Source: Dryocola sp051297175
GTDB taxonomy: Bacteria; Pseudomonadota; Gammaproteobacteria; Enterobacterales; Enterobacteriaceae
Assembly: GCF_051297175.1 (NCBI RefSeq)
Contig: NZ_JBINNY010000001.1
Location: forward strand, 4,340,001-4,404,000
Reading direction: 5' to 3'
DNA: 64,000 bases
A program made the translations under genes and the position numbers. Every line of letters begins with the position of its first letter. The stretch's first letter is position 1. Shown here piece by piece: positions 8,749 through 17,954 of the stretch. Below the pieces are notes generated by a model. It was not told where the DNA came from, did no database searches, and saw only the letters and a program-made list of their open reading frames with translations.

Positions 8749-10176
8749 TTAATTCATCGACAGGGTCAGCCGGGCCTGCGCGCCGCCTTCGGGGAGATTA
8801 TCCAGGGTGACGGTGCCGCGGTGCAGGCGCGCCACTTCCTGAACAAACGCCAGCCCAAGCCCGCTGCTTTTCTGCCCGTTGCTGCGCGGCAGGGAATAGA
8901 ACCGTTCGAAAATGCGGCCCTGCGCGTAATCCGGGATACCGCTCCCGGTATCCGTCACGACGATGGCGATCTCTCCGTCAGCCTGCTCGACGCCAAGCGT
9001 AATCCTGCCGCCGGGCGGGGTGAAGTCGAGCGCGTTATCCAGCAAATTGCCGATTGCCTGTTCAAGCAGGTCGGCATCGCCCCGCACGCTGGCAGTTTTC
9101 AGCAAGCTTTCGTTAACCTCAAGCGTGACCTGCTTGCCGCGCGCCACGGCTTCCCGGTTATCGCATAGCGTTGCAAACAGCCCGGCAAGCTGAACGCTTT
9201 GGGTTTGAATCTCTGCCCGGCTTTCAAGCTTTGCCTGGCGCAGCAGGTTATCCACCAGCTGCTGCATACGCAGATTCTGCTGCAAAATATTGGTGGAGAA
9301 TTTTTCCACAACCTCCGGCGGCGGGCCTTCCCGCAGGATTTCTGCCGCCCCGCGAATGGCCGCCAGCGGGCTTTTCAGCTCGTGGGTCAGCGCATGAACG
9401 TACTGCTCAATGTAGCTTTTACCTTCGAGCTTCAGGCGCATGCTTTCCAGCGCCATCGCCAGCTTGCGCAGTTCGCTGCTGGCCGGTTTCGGCAGCGGCA
9501 AAGGGTGTTCTTCCGTGACGGAATCGGCATAGCGCACCAGCTTGCCGATGGCGCGGTTTATCCACACCACGAAGCCAAACCCAATCAGCAAAGCGATACC
9601 GAGCAGCGCCACGCCCGCCCAAAGAATGCGCCGTTCGCTGCGGCGAATAACCGGCTCCATCGCGCTATTGGGCTTGCCGACGCTGAGCACGCCGACGATC
9701 GCCCCGCTCTCTCGCACCGGCGCGGCAACATACATCACCGTGCTGTCAGGATTGCCGGGGTTAAGCGCCGTGCTGCGTGCGCCATACTTGCCCTGTAGCG
9801 TCAGCCACACGTCGTTCCAGCGCGAATAGTCCTGCCCCACGGCCTTGCCGCTCGAGTCGAACAGCACGATGCCTTTTGCATCGGTCAGGTACACGCGGTA
9901 CTCGTTTCGGGATTTAGTGATGCCGCTGATGTTGGCGCGAAAACCGTGCTGATTGAGATGGGAAAACGCCTGCGCAAGCTGTCCGTTGGCGGGATTGCCA
10001 GCCTGCATATCCGCCCGCGCAAACTCGGCGAGCAGCGTGGCCGTATCGATGAGCGTCCCTTCGGTCGCGCGCCGCACGCCGGGTTTCACCTCCTGCAAAA
10101 AAATCGACAGCACAAACCAGGCGGCGATCGCCACGATCAGAAAATAGCCCAGCAGCAGGCGCATGCCGATACGCAT
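8749..10176 (-). CDS. creC: Sensor histidine kinase CreC
   Basis: Membrane sensor kinase that phosphorylates CreB, active under fermentative or minimal-medium growth. Two membrane segments (about 8-27 and 185-206) bracket a periplasmic sensing region. A HAMP-like linker precedes the phospho-acceptor H265 in HALTHELKSPLAA. The ATPase domain shows the N box (NLLDNALDF), DTGSGIP and GLGLAFVQE. The 475 residues match E. coli. The start overlaps the creB stop by one base (TGATG), so the genes are translationally coupled. Confidence 0.97.
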   Translation of the reverse strand: MRIGMRLLLGYFLIVAIAAWFVLSIFLQEVKPGVRRATEGTLIDTATLLAEFARADMQAGNPANGQLAQAFSHLNQHGFRANISGITKSRNEYRVYLTDAKGIVLFDSSGKAVGQDYSRWNDVWLTLQGKYGARSTALNPGNPDSTVMYVAAPVRESGAIVGVLSVGKPNSAMEPVIRRSERRILWAGVALLGIALLIGFGFVVWINRAIGKLVRYADSVTEEHPLPLPKPASSELRKLAMALESMRLKLEGKSYIEQYVHALTHELKSPLAAIRGAAEILREGPPPEVVEKFSTNILQQNLRMQQLVDNLLRQAKLESRAEIQTQSVQLAGLFATLCDNREAVARGKQVTLEVNESLLKTASVRGDADLLEQAIGNLLDNALDFTPPGGRITLGVEQADGEIAIVVTDTGSGIPDYAQGRIFERFYSLPRSNGQKSSGLGLAFVQEVARLHRGTVTLDNLPEGGAQARLTLSMN

Positions 10177-10871
10177 CAGCTCACGACCAGGCTGTAGCCT
10201 AAGCCACGGTGAGTATTGATCGGCGAGCGATCCGGGTCGATCGCGCGTAGCTTGGCGCGCAGGGTTTTGATGTGCGTATCCACCGTTCGGTCAAAGCTCT
10301 CTTCCGCGCTGCTCCATACCAAATCCATCAGCTGCTGGCGCGAGAAAACGCGGTTCGGCCATTGCAGGAAGGTCTTTAGCATCAGGTATTCATAGCGGGT
10401 AAGCAAAAGCGGCTGCTGGCACCAGCTAATCTGCGCCGCCATCTCGTTCAGCTCAAACAGGCCAATTTGCCGCGTGTCCTGCACCTGCACCTGCCGTTGT
10501 TTTTGCAGACGGCGTAACACCGTTCGCACCCTGGCGCACACTTCGCGGGGTGAAAACGGCTTGGCGATATAATCATCGGCACCAATTTCCAGGCCAATCA
10601 GCCTGTCGACCTCTTCGCTGCGTGCCGTCAAAAACAGCAGCGGCAGATGCGGGTAATCCGCCAGCAGTCGGCGGCACAGCTCAAAGCCGTTAATGTCCGG
10701 CAGCCCAACGTCCAATATAGCCAAATCGGGCAGGCCAGCGCGCGCGGCATCCAGGACAGGCAAACCGCGCTCGAAGCCGCGCACGGTAAAGCCTTCCTGT
10801 TGGAGCATGTAAATGAGGGTATCGGCGATACTGGCCTCATCCTCCACTAGCCAGACGACGGTTTCGCTCAT
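10176..10871 (-). CDS. creB: Response regulator CreB
   Basis: Response regulator that binds TTCAC direct repeats and activates creD and other genes. The receiver domain has acidic residues E10-D11, phospho-acceptor D54 (AILDVGLPDI) and the lysine in IAKPFSPRE. The OmpR-type DNA-binding domain ends in INTHRGLGYSLVVS. 231 residues, slightly longer than the E. coli protein. Its ATG overlaps the creA stop by four bases (ATGA). Confidence 0.97.
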   Translation of the reverse strand: MSETVVWLVEDEASIADTLIYMLQQEGFTVRGFERGLPVLDAARAGLPDLAILDVGLPDINGFELCRRLLADYPHLPLLFLTARSEEVDRLIGLEIGADDYIAKPFSPREVCARVRTVLRRLQKQRQVQVQDTRQIGLFELNEMAAQISWCQQPLLLTRYEYLMLKTFLQWPNRVFSRQQLMDLVWSSAEESFDRTVDTHIKTLRAKLRAIDPDRSPINTHRGLGYSLVVS

Positions 10872-11356
10872 GATTCGCTATCCGTTAGTGCCACGGCATG
10901 ATCGGCACGGCGCTCAGGGCGTTTTTTCGGCGAACCGTCGACCACTTTGTCGGAGTAAGCGAGGTAGGCCAGCGTATTGCGCTTCGCGTCGTAAAAACGC
11001 ACCACCTGAAGCTTTTTGAACACCAGCGAGGTGCGTTTCTGGAACACCACTTCGCCCTGCGATTTACCGGCTTTGATCTTGTCGCTTAGCTCGACCGGCC
11101 CAACCTGCTGGCAGGAGATCGCCGCGTCGGAGGTGTCTTCAGCCAGGCCCAGGCCACCTTTGATACCGCCGGTTTTCGCGCGGCTGATGTAACAGGTGAC
11201 GTTTTTAACATCCGGATCGTCGAACGCTTCAACGACGATTTTATGATCCGGCCCAAAAACTTTGAACACCGTATCCACGGAACCTATTTGTTCGGCAAAT
11301 GTACCCTGAGAGAACATCAACAAAGCGCCTACAGCTGCTAAAACTTTATATTTCAT
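10868..11356 (-). CDS. creA: Secreted protein CreA
   Basis: First gene of creABC-D. It has a Sec signal peptide (about 1-21, cleavage near TFA-EQ) and the conserved CreA domain with VKNVTCYISRAKTGGIKGG and RNTLAYLAYSDKVVDGSPKK. The 162 residues compare with 157 in E. coli. It is probably periplasmic; its function is unknown. The gap of 207 bp to rob, which diverges, should hold promoters for both. Confidence 0.93.
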   Translation of the reverse strand: MKYKVLAAVGALLMFSQGTFAEQIGSVDTVFKVFGPDHKIVVEAFDDPDVKNVTCYISRAKTGGIKGGLGLAEDTSDAAISCQQVGPVELSDKIKAGKSQGEVVFQKRTSLVFKKLQVVRFYDAKRNTLAYLAYSDKVVDGSPKKRPERRADHAVALTDSES

Positions 11357-11563
11357 ATTGTTACCATTAATGAAGATTGCCCCGATTGATTATTCAGCCG
11401 TGGGGGAAAAACTCGTTTAATATCACATTATTAAATAATTCCTACGGCTGACAGGCTGATTTTGGCACAACTAGTCAAAAAAAACTCTGAATGCCATAAG
11501 AACAAAAAGTGCTATTATCCGACCATAATTACAGCATTCGCGCTGTCAGGATGAGGATATTTT

Positions 11564-12433
11564 ATGGATCAGGCTGCGATCATTCGCGATCTGCTTACCT
11601 GGCTGGAAAGCCATCTGGATCAACCGCTTGCTCTTGATAATGTGGCGGCTAAAGCAGGTTATTCCAAGTGGCATCTACAAAGGATGTTTAAAGACGTCAC
11701 GGGCCACGCCATTGGTGCCTATATCCGTGCTCGTCGCTTGTCAAAATCCGCCGTCGCGCTGCGTCTTACCGCACGCCCTATACTCGATATCGCTTTACAG
11801 TACCGCTTCGATTCTCAGCAGACGTTTACGCGCGCCTTTAAGAAACAGTTTTCTCAAACGCCAGCGCTGTATCGCCGCTCGCCGGACTGGAGCGCGTTTG
11901 GTATGCGTCCGCCGCTTCGCTTAGGCGAATTTACGCCACCGCAGGCGCATTTTGTCACGCTGCCGGAAACGCATCTGGTCGGCGTTACGCAGAGCTACAG
12001 CTGTACGCTTGAGCAGATTTCAGATTTCCGTAATGAAATGCGGATTCAGTTCTGGACGCAGTTCCTCGGCAACGCGCCGACGCTGCCGCGCGTGCTGTAC
12101 GGCCTGCACGAACCGCGCCCAAGCATTGAGAAAGATGACGAGCAGGAGGTGTTCTATACCACCGCTCTGACGCCTGAACTGGCGAACGGCTATCTGCCGG
12201 ATTCGCATCCGCTGACGCTTGAAGGCGGTGACTACGTGCAGTTTAACTATGAAGGGCCGGGCACGGGCCTGCAGGACTTCATTCTGACCGTCTATGGCAC
12301 CTGCATGCCGTCGTTGAACCTGACGCGCCGCCGGGGCCATGACATCGAACGCTTCTTCCCGCAGGATGAAGTCAGGGATCAGGACAGGCCGATGCAAATC
12401 CGCTGTGAATACCTGATCCCCGTTCGCCGCTAG
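11564..12433 (+). CDS. rob: Right-origin-binding AraC-family activator Rob
   Basis: Transcription activator of the MarA/SoxS/Rob regulon controlling efflux (acrAB-tolC) and antibiotic and organic-acid tolerance. Two helix-turn-helix motifs lie in the N-terminal 100 residues (KAGYSKWHLQRMFKDVTG and YRFDSQQTFTRAFKKQF). A GyrI-like C-terminal domain (about 125-289) senses bile salts and fatty acids. 289 residues as in E. coli. Its TAG stop overlaps the gpmB stop on the other strand within CTAG. Confidence 0.98.
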   Translation: MDQAAIIRDLLTWLESHLDQPLALDNVAAKAGYSKWHLQRMFKDVTGHAIGAYIRARRLSKSAVALRLTARPILDIALQYRFDSQQTFTRAFKKQFSQTPALYRRSPDWSAFGMRPPLRLGEFTPPQAHFVTLPETHLVGVTQSYSCTLEQISDFRNEMRIQFWTQFLGNAPTLPRVLYGLHEPRPSIEKDDEQEVFYTTALTPELANGYLPDSHPLTLEGGDYVQFNYEGPGTGLQDFILTVYGTCMPSLNLTRRRGHDIERFFPQDEVRDQDRPMQIRCEYLIPVRR

Positions 12434-13077
12434 CGCTGCAGCTCGTCTAACGCAGGGGCATCTAAATGCGAGATGTCCCCTGCCGTTTCAACCACCCAAC
12501 CGGGCGCAAGCCACGGGCTTTCCTGATGGTCCACGCGCGAAATAGAGCAGTTGCGTAGCCGCAGGCGGCGCTCCGCCCACGCCGGTAATCCCAGAATCGT
12601 ACTGACCAGGCAGCCCAGCGCCATTCCGTGACTCACCAACAGCGGGCGGCTCCCGGCGGGCAGTTCGCGACAGGCGTTCAGCGCGGCGTGCATGCGGTTG
12701 CTCATTTCCAGCATCGATTCGCCTTGCGGAATGCGTCCGTCCGGCGTGCCGTTAACCAGCCGACGACGCCAGCCTTCCTCTTCTTCGCTAAGCGTATCCA
12801 GATGGCGTTTTTCAAGCACGCCCATATCCAGTTCGCGCAGGCGCGGATCGAGCTGCACTTCGCAGCCGCAGGCCTGGGCGATAATCTCGGCGGTCTGCCG
12901 CGTGCGCCCCAGGTCACTGGCAATAATGTGCGTGATGCCAAGTGACTTCACTCGTTCGGCCACCTGCCAGGCCTGACGCTCCCCTTTTTCCGTCAGCGCG
13001 CTGTCTGACTGGCCCTGAATGCGGCGCTCCGCATTCCACTGCGTTTCACCATGGCGAACAAGGTATACCTGTAACAT
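12430..13077 (-). CDS. gpmB: Histidine phosphatase family protein GpmB (YtjC)
   Basis: Member of the cofactor-dependent phosphoglycerate mutase / histidine phosphatase superfamily. The catalytic motif VRHGETQWN has the nucleophile H9, and the second histidine is in LLVSHGMAL. 215 residues as in E. coli. It has been annotated as phosphoglycerate mutase 2, but phosphatase activity is more likely for this branch. It converges on rob with overlapping stops. Confidence 0.94.
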   Translation of the reverse strand: MLQVYLVRHGETQWNAERRIQGQSDSALTEKGERQAWQVAERVKSLGITHIIASDLGRTRQTAEIIAQACGCEVQLDPRLRELDMGVLEKRHLDTLSEEEEGWRRRLVNGTPDGRIPQGESMLEMSNRMHAALNACRELPAGSRPLLVSHGMALGCLVSTILGLPAWAERRLRLRNCSISRVDHQESPWLAPGWVVETAGDISHLDAPALDELQR

Positions 13078-13127
13078 GCGTTTTATCCGTTATACTGCTG
13101 CACAAAATTTTTGGAGTTTCAGTGATT

Positions 13128-13643
13128 ATGTACCATGTCGTCTGCGCCACAACCAATCCTTCCAAAATTCAGGCTATTCTGCAGGCATTTGACGAAATCT
13201 ATGGCGAAGGATCCTGCCATATTGAGTCCGTGGCCGTCGATAGCGGCGTGCCCGAACAGCCCTTCGGAAGCATTGAAACGCGAAGTGGCGCACGCTGCCG
13301 CATCATGAACGCCCGTCAGGTTCGACCGGAAGCAGATTTTTGGGTGGCGATTGAGGCGGGCATCGACGAAGGCAGCACCTTTAGCTGGGTGGTCATTGAA
13401 AATAACGCCACGCGCGGCGAAGCGCGTTCGGCCACGCTGCCGCTGCCGGAAGTGATTCTGGAAAAGGTAAAAGCGGGCGAGGCGCTTGGCCCGGTGATGT
13501 CGGCGTACACCGGCATTGATGAGATTGGCCGCAAAGAAGGTGCGATTGGGGTATTTACCGCCGGTAAGCTCACGCGCAGCAGCGTTTATCACCAGGCGGT
13601 AATTCTTGCTTTAAGCCCTTTCCACAACGCTATATACCGCTAG
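13128..13643 (+). CDS. yjjX: Inosine/xanthosine triphosphatase YjjX
   Basis: House-cleaning enzyme hydrolysing non-canonical purine triphosphates (ITP, XTP). The 171-residue protein begins MYHVVCATTNPSKIQ and contains the family signature FWVAIEAGID and GRKEGAIGVFTAGKLTR. A GGAG at 13112-13115 is 6 nt before an in-frame GTG (13122) and 12 nt before the ATG (13128), so initiation at the GTG is possible and would add two residues. Its stop overlaps the trpR stop on the other strand (CTAG). Confidence 0.94.
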   Translation: MYHVVCATTNPSKIQAILQAFDEIYGEGSCHIESVAVDSGVPEQPFGSIETRSGARCRIMNARQVRPEADFWVAIEAGIDEGSTFSWVVIENNATRGEARSATLPLPEVILEKVKAGEALGPVMSAYTGIDEIGRKEGAIGVFTAGKLTRSSVYHQAVILALSPFHNAIYR

Positions 13644-13969
13644 TCCGCGCTGCGTAACAGCTCCTGCTCCAGCCACTGGCACAGCTCAGGCGGAGCAGAC
13701 TTCAGGCTGTTCGAACCGCGGGTAATCGTCGCAATGCCCGCGCCAAGCTCGTTTTTCAGCTCGCGCTGGCTCATCTCGCCTTTCAGCAACTCTTCGATAA
13801 TTCGAACGCGAGTGCCTAAAGCGGTCCGTTCATCCGGCGTGAGCAGCAGCGCTAAAAGCGGTAAATGCAGCTGTTTATCAAAGGATTTTTGCAGCAGATC
13901 CACAAAGCGGAGCCACTCCTGGTTGCTTTGCTCGGCCTGCTCCGCCGAGTACTGAGAGAGCTGAGTCAT
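13640..13969 (-). CDS. trpR: Trp operon repressor TrpR
   Basis: Tryptophan-binding homodimeric repressor of trp, aroH, mtr and its own gene. The 109-residue protein has the helix-turn-helix QRELKNELGAGIATITRGS and the corepressor-pocket region LLTPDERTALGTRVRIIEEL. E. coli TrpR has 108 residues. A trp-operator-like palindrome lies just upstream, as expected for autoregulation. Confidence 0.97.
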   Translation of the reverse strand: MTQLSQYSAEQAEQSNQEWLRFVDLLQKSFDKQLHLPLLALLLTPDERTALGTRVRIIEELLKGEMSQRELKNELGAGIATITRGSNSLKSAPPELCQWLEQELLRSAD

Positions 13970-13980
13970 GTCACGCCACC

Positions 13981-13999
13981 ATACTATTTAACTAGTACA
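13981..13999 (-). promoter_or_regulatory. trp operator for TrpR autoregulation
   Basis: On the minus strand TGTACTAGTTAAATAGTAT carries the ACTAGTTAA core of trp operators with approximate dyad symmetry. It begins 12 nt upstream of the trpR ATG, so it would overlap the promoter or early leader. Identified by resemblance to the known trp operator core. Confidence 0.75.
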
Positions 14000-14024
14000 G
14001 CAGCATAACATAAACTCACGCAAA

Positions 14025-15959
14025 TCAATAACGGCGCTGCCACTCGGCGTTGGTCAACAGCGGCGCTGATTTCCCCATGAAATACTGGTAGTACGCGTCG
14101 TATGCCAGCACGTTCTTCACATATCCGCGCGTCTCGGAGAAAGGAATGCTTTCAACAAAGGCGACCGCGTCAATGCGCCCAGCGCTGTTGCCAAGCCAGG
14201 TTCTGACTCGCCCCGGCCCCGCGTTGTACGCCGCAGACGAGAAGATACGGTTGTTATCAAACTGCTGGTACACCGACTCCAGATAGGTCGTACCAATGTT
14301 GATATTCATATCCGGGTCAAGCAGCTGGCCTGGGCTTGAGTAGCCTGCAATACCAAACTTCTGCGCGGTATGCGACGCGGTTGCTGGCATCACCTGCATC
14401 AGGCCGCTGGCCCCCACCGGCGATCGCACCTTCGGGTTCCACGCGCTTTCCTGACGGGCAATCGCCATCGCATAGCTTTGCGAGATATCTTTGTCGCTCA
14501 CGTAGCGCGCGAAGGTCTCTTTGTAGGCCAGCGGGAAACGCTCTTCGAGATGATCCCACAGCTTGCCTGCGATCGTCGCCTGCACGCTAAGATCCCACCA
14601 GTTTTGCTCGAACGCATAGCGCGCAAGCCCTTCCTGCTCGGGCTTAGTACGGCTGGTAATCAGGTTTGCCCATTCGCTGCGGGCGGTGTTGTCCATGTTC
14701 CAGTACATCAGCTCGCGCACGCGCGCCATTTCCGGCCCCTGCACCAGCGCCTGGTTCACCGCGACGGCTTTATCCACGCGCAGCGGATACGCTTCGCCGA
14801 GCCGCTGTGCGGCGATCATCGGATAGAAGCCGCGCTGCTGCATCAGCGAATGAAGGATCTCTTTCGCTTCGTCTTCACGCCCGCGCTCCAGCAGCAAATC
14901 CGCCTGCCAGTAACGCCATTCGTCTTTTTCTTTGGCCTCCATCGGCAGACGCGCAAGCCAGGTGTTCAGCCCTGCCCGGTCGCCCGCGCCAAGCGCCATG
15001 CGCACGCGGCGTTCAACCAGCGACGTAGACTGGGAGCGCATAATCACATCGTCGCGCCAGCTGGCCTGCTCGGGAGTAACATCGTTGCCCATAAACCGCC
15101 AGGCGACAGTCTCTTTAAGCTCCAGGGCCTGGTCGTCGGTAAGCTGCTGCGCCTGCACCAGAGAAGGGATCATCAGGCGGGCGTTTTCGACATCCTGACG
15201 GGCAATGCGCGTAAAGGCTATCGCAGCCGCCTGGCGCGTAAAGTCCGTCGCCCCCACGGTGCGGGCAAACGTCAGCACGGTATTCGGATCGTTTTGCAGG
15301 CTGATAAGCGCGTTGGCAATCGTCTGGTAATCGGCGGGCATCTGGTTGGCGAGGCTGTTGACAAGCGAGGTGTTGCCCTCTTTCATCGCGAGGCGGATAC
15401 GCTCCAGGTAAGCCCGCGGATCCTGCGTGCCGGACGATCGCCACGCAGAGAACAGACGATCGCAGCTCGACGGCAGATTTTTGCCGTTTAGCCACAGCTC
15501 TTTCGCCCCACTCCACGCGGCATCGGCCTGGCCGGTGTTCCACTTGGCGTAGTAATAATTACATTTCGATTCGGTGGTGCCGGGCGGCTCTGGGCTAAAC
15601 GCCAGCAAACCGCGCCAATCCTCACGTCTTGCCAGCTCGTTGACGAAGCGGGTCTTCAGCGTGCGCGCCGGGGGTAAAGTAGGATTGGCCTGGATAAACT
15701 GGCTGACGGCGACCGTCGGCTCGTTCATCAGGTCATCGGTCAGCAGGCGGTACTGTAAATAAGGATAGAGCGGGTAGTCTTGCAAACCGGGCAGCATCTG
15801 CTGCACCACGTCCATTTGCTTGTTGTCCCACGCCTGTTTAATTTGTGCATAACGGTTACGCTGCTCGTCGAGCGAATCAGCCCGGGCGACGCCGGCGAGC
15901 GTTGCCAGGCAAACGCCCGCAGCCAACATTCGCCATACGACTTGTTTGGCATTCCCCAC
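14025..15959 (-). CDS. slt: Soluble lytic murein transglycosylase Slt70
   Basis: Periplasmic exo-lytic transglycosylase that cleaves peptidoglycan glycan strands and leaves 1,6-anhydro-muramic ends. It has a signal peptide (about 1-27, VARA-DS), a long alpha-helical superhelical ring domain (about 28-475) and a C-terminal goose-lysozyme-like catalytic domain with the acid E504 in ARQESAWNPK, then SGLMQVMP and AAYNAGPGRV. The 644 residues match E. coli (645). It precedes trpR on the same strand and diverges from ettA. Confidence 0.97.
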   Translation of the reverse strand: MGNAKQVVWRMLAAGVCLATLAGVARADSLDEQRNRYAQIKQAWDNKQMDVVQQMLPGLQDYPLYPYLQYRLLTDDLMNEPTVAVSQFIQANPTLPPARTLKTRFVNELARREDWRGLLAFSPEPPGTTESKCNYYYAKWNTGQADAAWSGAKELWLNGKNLPSSCDRLFSAWRSSGTQDPRAYLERIRLAMKEGNTSLVNSLANQMPADYQTIANALISLQNDPNTVLTFARTVGATDFTRQAAAIAFTRIARQDVENARLMIPSLVQAQQLTDDQALELKETVAWRFMGNDVTPEQASWRDDVIMRSQSTSLVERRVRMALGAGDRAGLNTWLARLPMEAKEKDEWRYWQADLLLERGREDEAKEILHSLMQQRGFYPMIAAQRLGEAYPLRVDKAVAVNQALVQGPEMARVRELMYWNMDNTARSEWANLITSRTKPEQEGLARYAFEQNWWDLSVQATIAGKLWDHLEERFPLAYKETFARYVSDKDISQSYAMAIARQESAWNPKVRSPVGASGLMQVMPATASHTAQKFGIAGYSSPGQLLDPDMNINIGTTYLESVYQQFDNNRIFSSAAYNAGPGRVRTWLGNSAGRIDAVAFVESIPFSETRGYVKNVLAYDAYYQYFMGKSAPLLTNAEWQRRY

Positions 15960-16189
15960 AAGTTCTCCTCACATGTTTCCAGGCGGCATCATGCCACCAC
16001 GCTACATTCATGCTAACCAGGGGGGAGCCGTTGCGCCACGCCCGATTGGTATATTTTGTTAAATACGGCACAAAGGACGCCAGGGCTAACACAACTGGCT
16101 CCCTTCGCTGGGATTACCGGGTGAAAACGGCTACACTTCGCCACTGAAACGCATCATCTTAAATCACGAAAAAGAGGCGAAGTCGCACT

Positions 16190-17857
16190 GTGGCTCAATT
16201 CGTTTATACCATGCATCGTGTCGGCAAAGTTGTCCCGCCGAAACGCCATATTTTGAAAAATATCTCGCTCAGTTTCTTCCCTGGCGCCAAGATCGGCGTA
16301 CTGGGTCTGAACGGTGCCGGTAAATCTACTCTGCTGCGCATCATGGCCGGCATTGACACTGAGATCGAAGGCGAAGCCCGTCCGCAGCCCGGTCTGAAAA
16401 TTGGCTATCTGCCTCAGGAACCGAAGCTCAACGTTGAGCACACGGTTCGTGAGTCCGTTGAAGAAGCGGTTTCCGAAGTCGTTAACGCGCTGAAAGGTCT
16501 GGATGAAGTGTACGCGCTGTACGCCGAGCCGGACGCAGACTTCGATAAGCTTGCCGCACAGCAGGGCAAGTACGAAGAAATTATCCAGGCGCACGACGGC
16601 CATAACCTGAACGTGCAGCTGGAACGCGCCGCCGACGCGCTGCGTCTGCCAGACTGGGATGCGAAAATCGCTAACCTGTCCGGTGGTGAACGCCGCCGCG
16701 TGGCGCTGTGTCGTCTGCTGCTTGAAAAGCCAGACATGCTGCTGCTTGACGAACCAACCAACCACCTGGATGCCGAATCCGTGGCCTGGCTGGAACGCTT
16801 CCTGCACGACTTCGAAGGCACCGTTGTGGCGATTACCCACGACCGTTACTTCCTCGACAACGTGGCAGGCTGGATTCTGGAACTTGACCGCGGCGAAGGT
16901 ATTCCGTGGGAAGGCAACTACTCCTCCTGGCTTGAGCAGAAAGACCAACGTCTGGCTCAGGAAGCCTCTCAGGAAGCGGCTCGCCGTAAATCCATTGAGA
17001 AAGAGCTTGAGTGGGTACGTCAGGGCGCGAAAGGCCGCCAGTCAAAAGGTAAGGCACGTCTGGCCCGCTTTGAAGAGCTTAACAACACCGAATACCAGAA
17101 ACGTAACGAAACCAACGAACTGTTTATTCCACCTGGCCCGCGCCTGGGCGATAAAGTCGTTGAGGTTACCAACCTGCGTAAATCCTACGGCGACCGCCTG
17201 CTGATCGACGATCTGTCCTTCTCCGTGCCAAAAGGCGCGATTGTCGGCATCATCGGTCCGAACGGCGCGGGTAAATCTACCCTGTTCCGCATGATGTCCG
17301 GTCAGGAACAGCCTGACAGCGGCACCATCGAACTGGGTGAAACCGTGAAGCTGGCCTCCGTCGATCAGTTCCGTGACGCGATGGACAACAGCAAAACCGT
17401 GTGGGAAGAAGTTTCTGGCGGCCAGGACATCATGCGTATCGGCAACACCGAAATGCCAAGCCGTGCCTACGTTGGCCGCTTTAACTTTAAGGGCGTGGAC
17501 CAGGGCAAACGCGTTGGCGAGCTGTCCGGCGGTGAGCGCGGTCGTCTGCATCTGGCTAAGCTGCTGCAGGTTGGCGGCAACATGCTGCTGCTCGATGAAC
17601 CAACCAACGACCTGGATATCGAAACCCTGCGCGCGCTGGAAAACGCCCTGCTGGAGTTCCCGGGCTGCGCGATGGTTATCTCGCACGACCGCTGGTTCCT
17701 TGACCGTATCGCTACCCACATTCTGGATTACCAGGATGAAGGCAAGGTTGAATTCTTCGAAGGCAACTTTACCGAATACGAAGAGTACAAAAAACGCACC
17801 CTCGGTGCGGATGCGCTGGAACCAAAGCGTATCAAGTACAAACGTATTACCAAGTAA
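16190..17857 (+). CDS. ettA: Energy-dependent translational throttle protein EttA
   Basis: ABC-F ATPase that binds the ribosomal E site and gates entry into elongation according to ATP level. Two ABC domains each carry Walker A (GLNGAGKST and GPNGAGKST), signature (LSGGERRRVALCR and LSGGERGRLHLAK) and Walker B (LLLDEPTN). The linker of about 80 residues between them holds the charged arm. The start is GTG, preceded by GAGGCGA. 555 residues as in E. coli. It was formerly called yjjK. Confidence 0.97.
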   Translation: MAQFVYTMHRVGKVVPPKRHILKNISLSFFPGAKIGVLGLNGAGKSTLLRIMAGIDTEIEGEARPQPGLKIGYLPQEPKLNVEHTVRESVEEAVSEVVNALKGLDEVYALYAEPDADFDKLAAQQGKYEEIIQAHDGHNLNVQLERAADALRLPDWDAKIANLSGGERRRVALCRLLLEKPDMLLLDEPTNHLDAESVAWLERFLHDFEGTVVAITHDRYFLDNVAGWILELDRGEGIPWEGNYSSWLEQKDQRLAQEASQEAARRKSIEKELEWVRQGAKGRQSKGKARLARFEELNNTEYQKRNETNELFIPPGPRLGDKVVEVTNLRKSYGDRLLIDDLSFSVPKGAIVGIIGPNGAGKSTLFRMMSGQEQPDSGTIELGETVKLASVDQFRDAMDNSKTVWEEVSGGQDIMRIGNTEMPSRAYVGRFNFKGVDQGKRVGELSGGERGRLHLAKLLQVGGNMLLLDEPTNDLDIETLRALENALLEFPGCAMVISHDRWFLDRIATHILDYQDEGKVEFFEGNFTEYEEYKKRTLGADALEPKRIKYKRITK

Positions 17858-17868
17858 TTGTTGTAACG

Positions 17869-17952
17869 CCCTCACCCTAACCCTCTCCCGCAGGAGAGGG
17901 AACCGATCGGTTTTCTCCCTCTCCCTGAGGGAGAGGGCCGGGGTGAGGGTGG
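17869..17952. repeat. Nested CCCTCACCC/CCCTCTCCC palindrome between ettA and nadR
   Basis: The outer arms CCCTCACCC and GGGTGAGGG enclose two inner hairpins made from CCCTCTCC and GGAGAGGG. This is a common intergenic repeat type in enteric genomes. It lies between two convergent genes and ends 2 bases before the nadR stop, so it may act as a two-way terminator or mRNA stabiliser. Confidence 0.8.
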
Positions 17953-17954
17953 TT

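Noticed and set aside
14370..15491. Open frame of 373 codons on the plus strand inside slt
   Set aside because: It is antisense to the fully conserved slt gene and has a composition rich in Arg, His and Gln without recognisable motifs.
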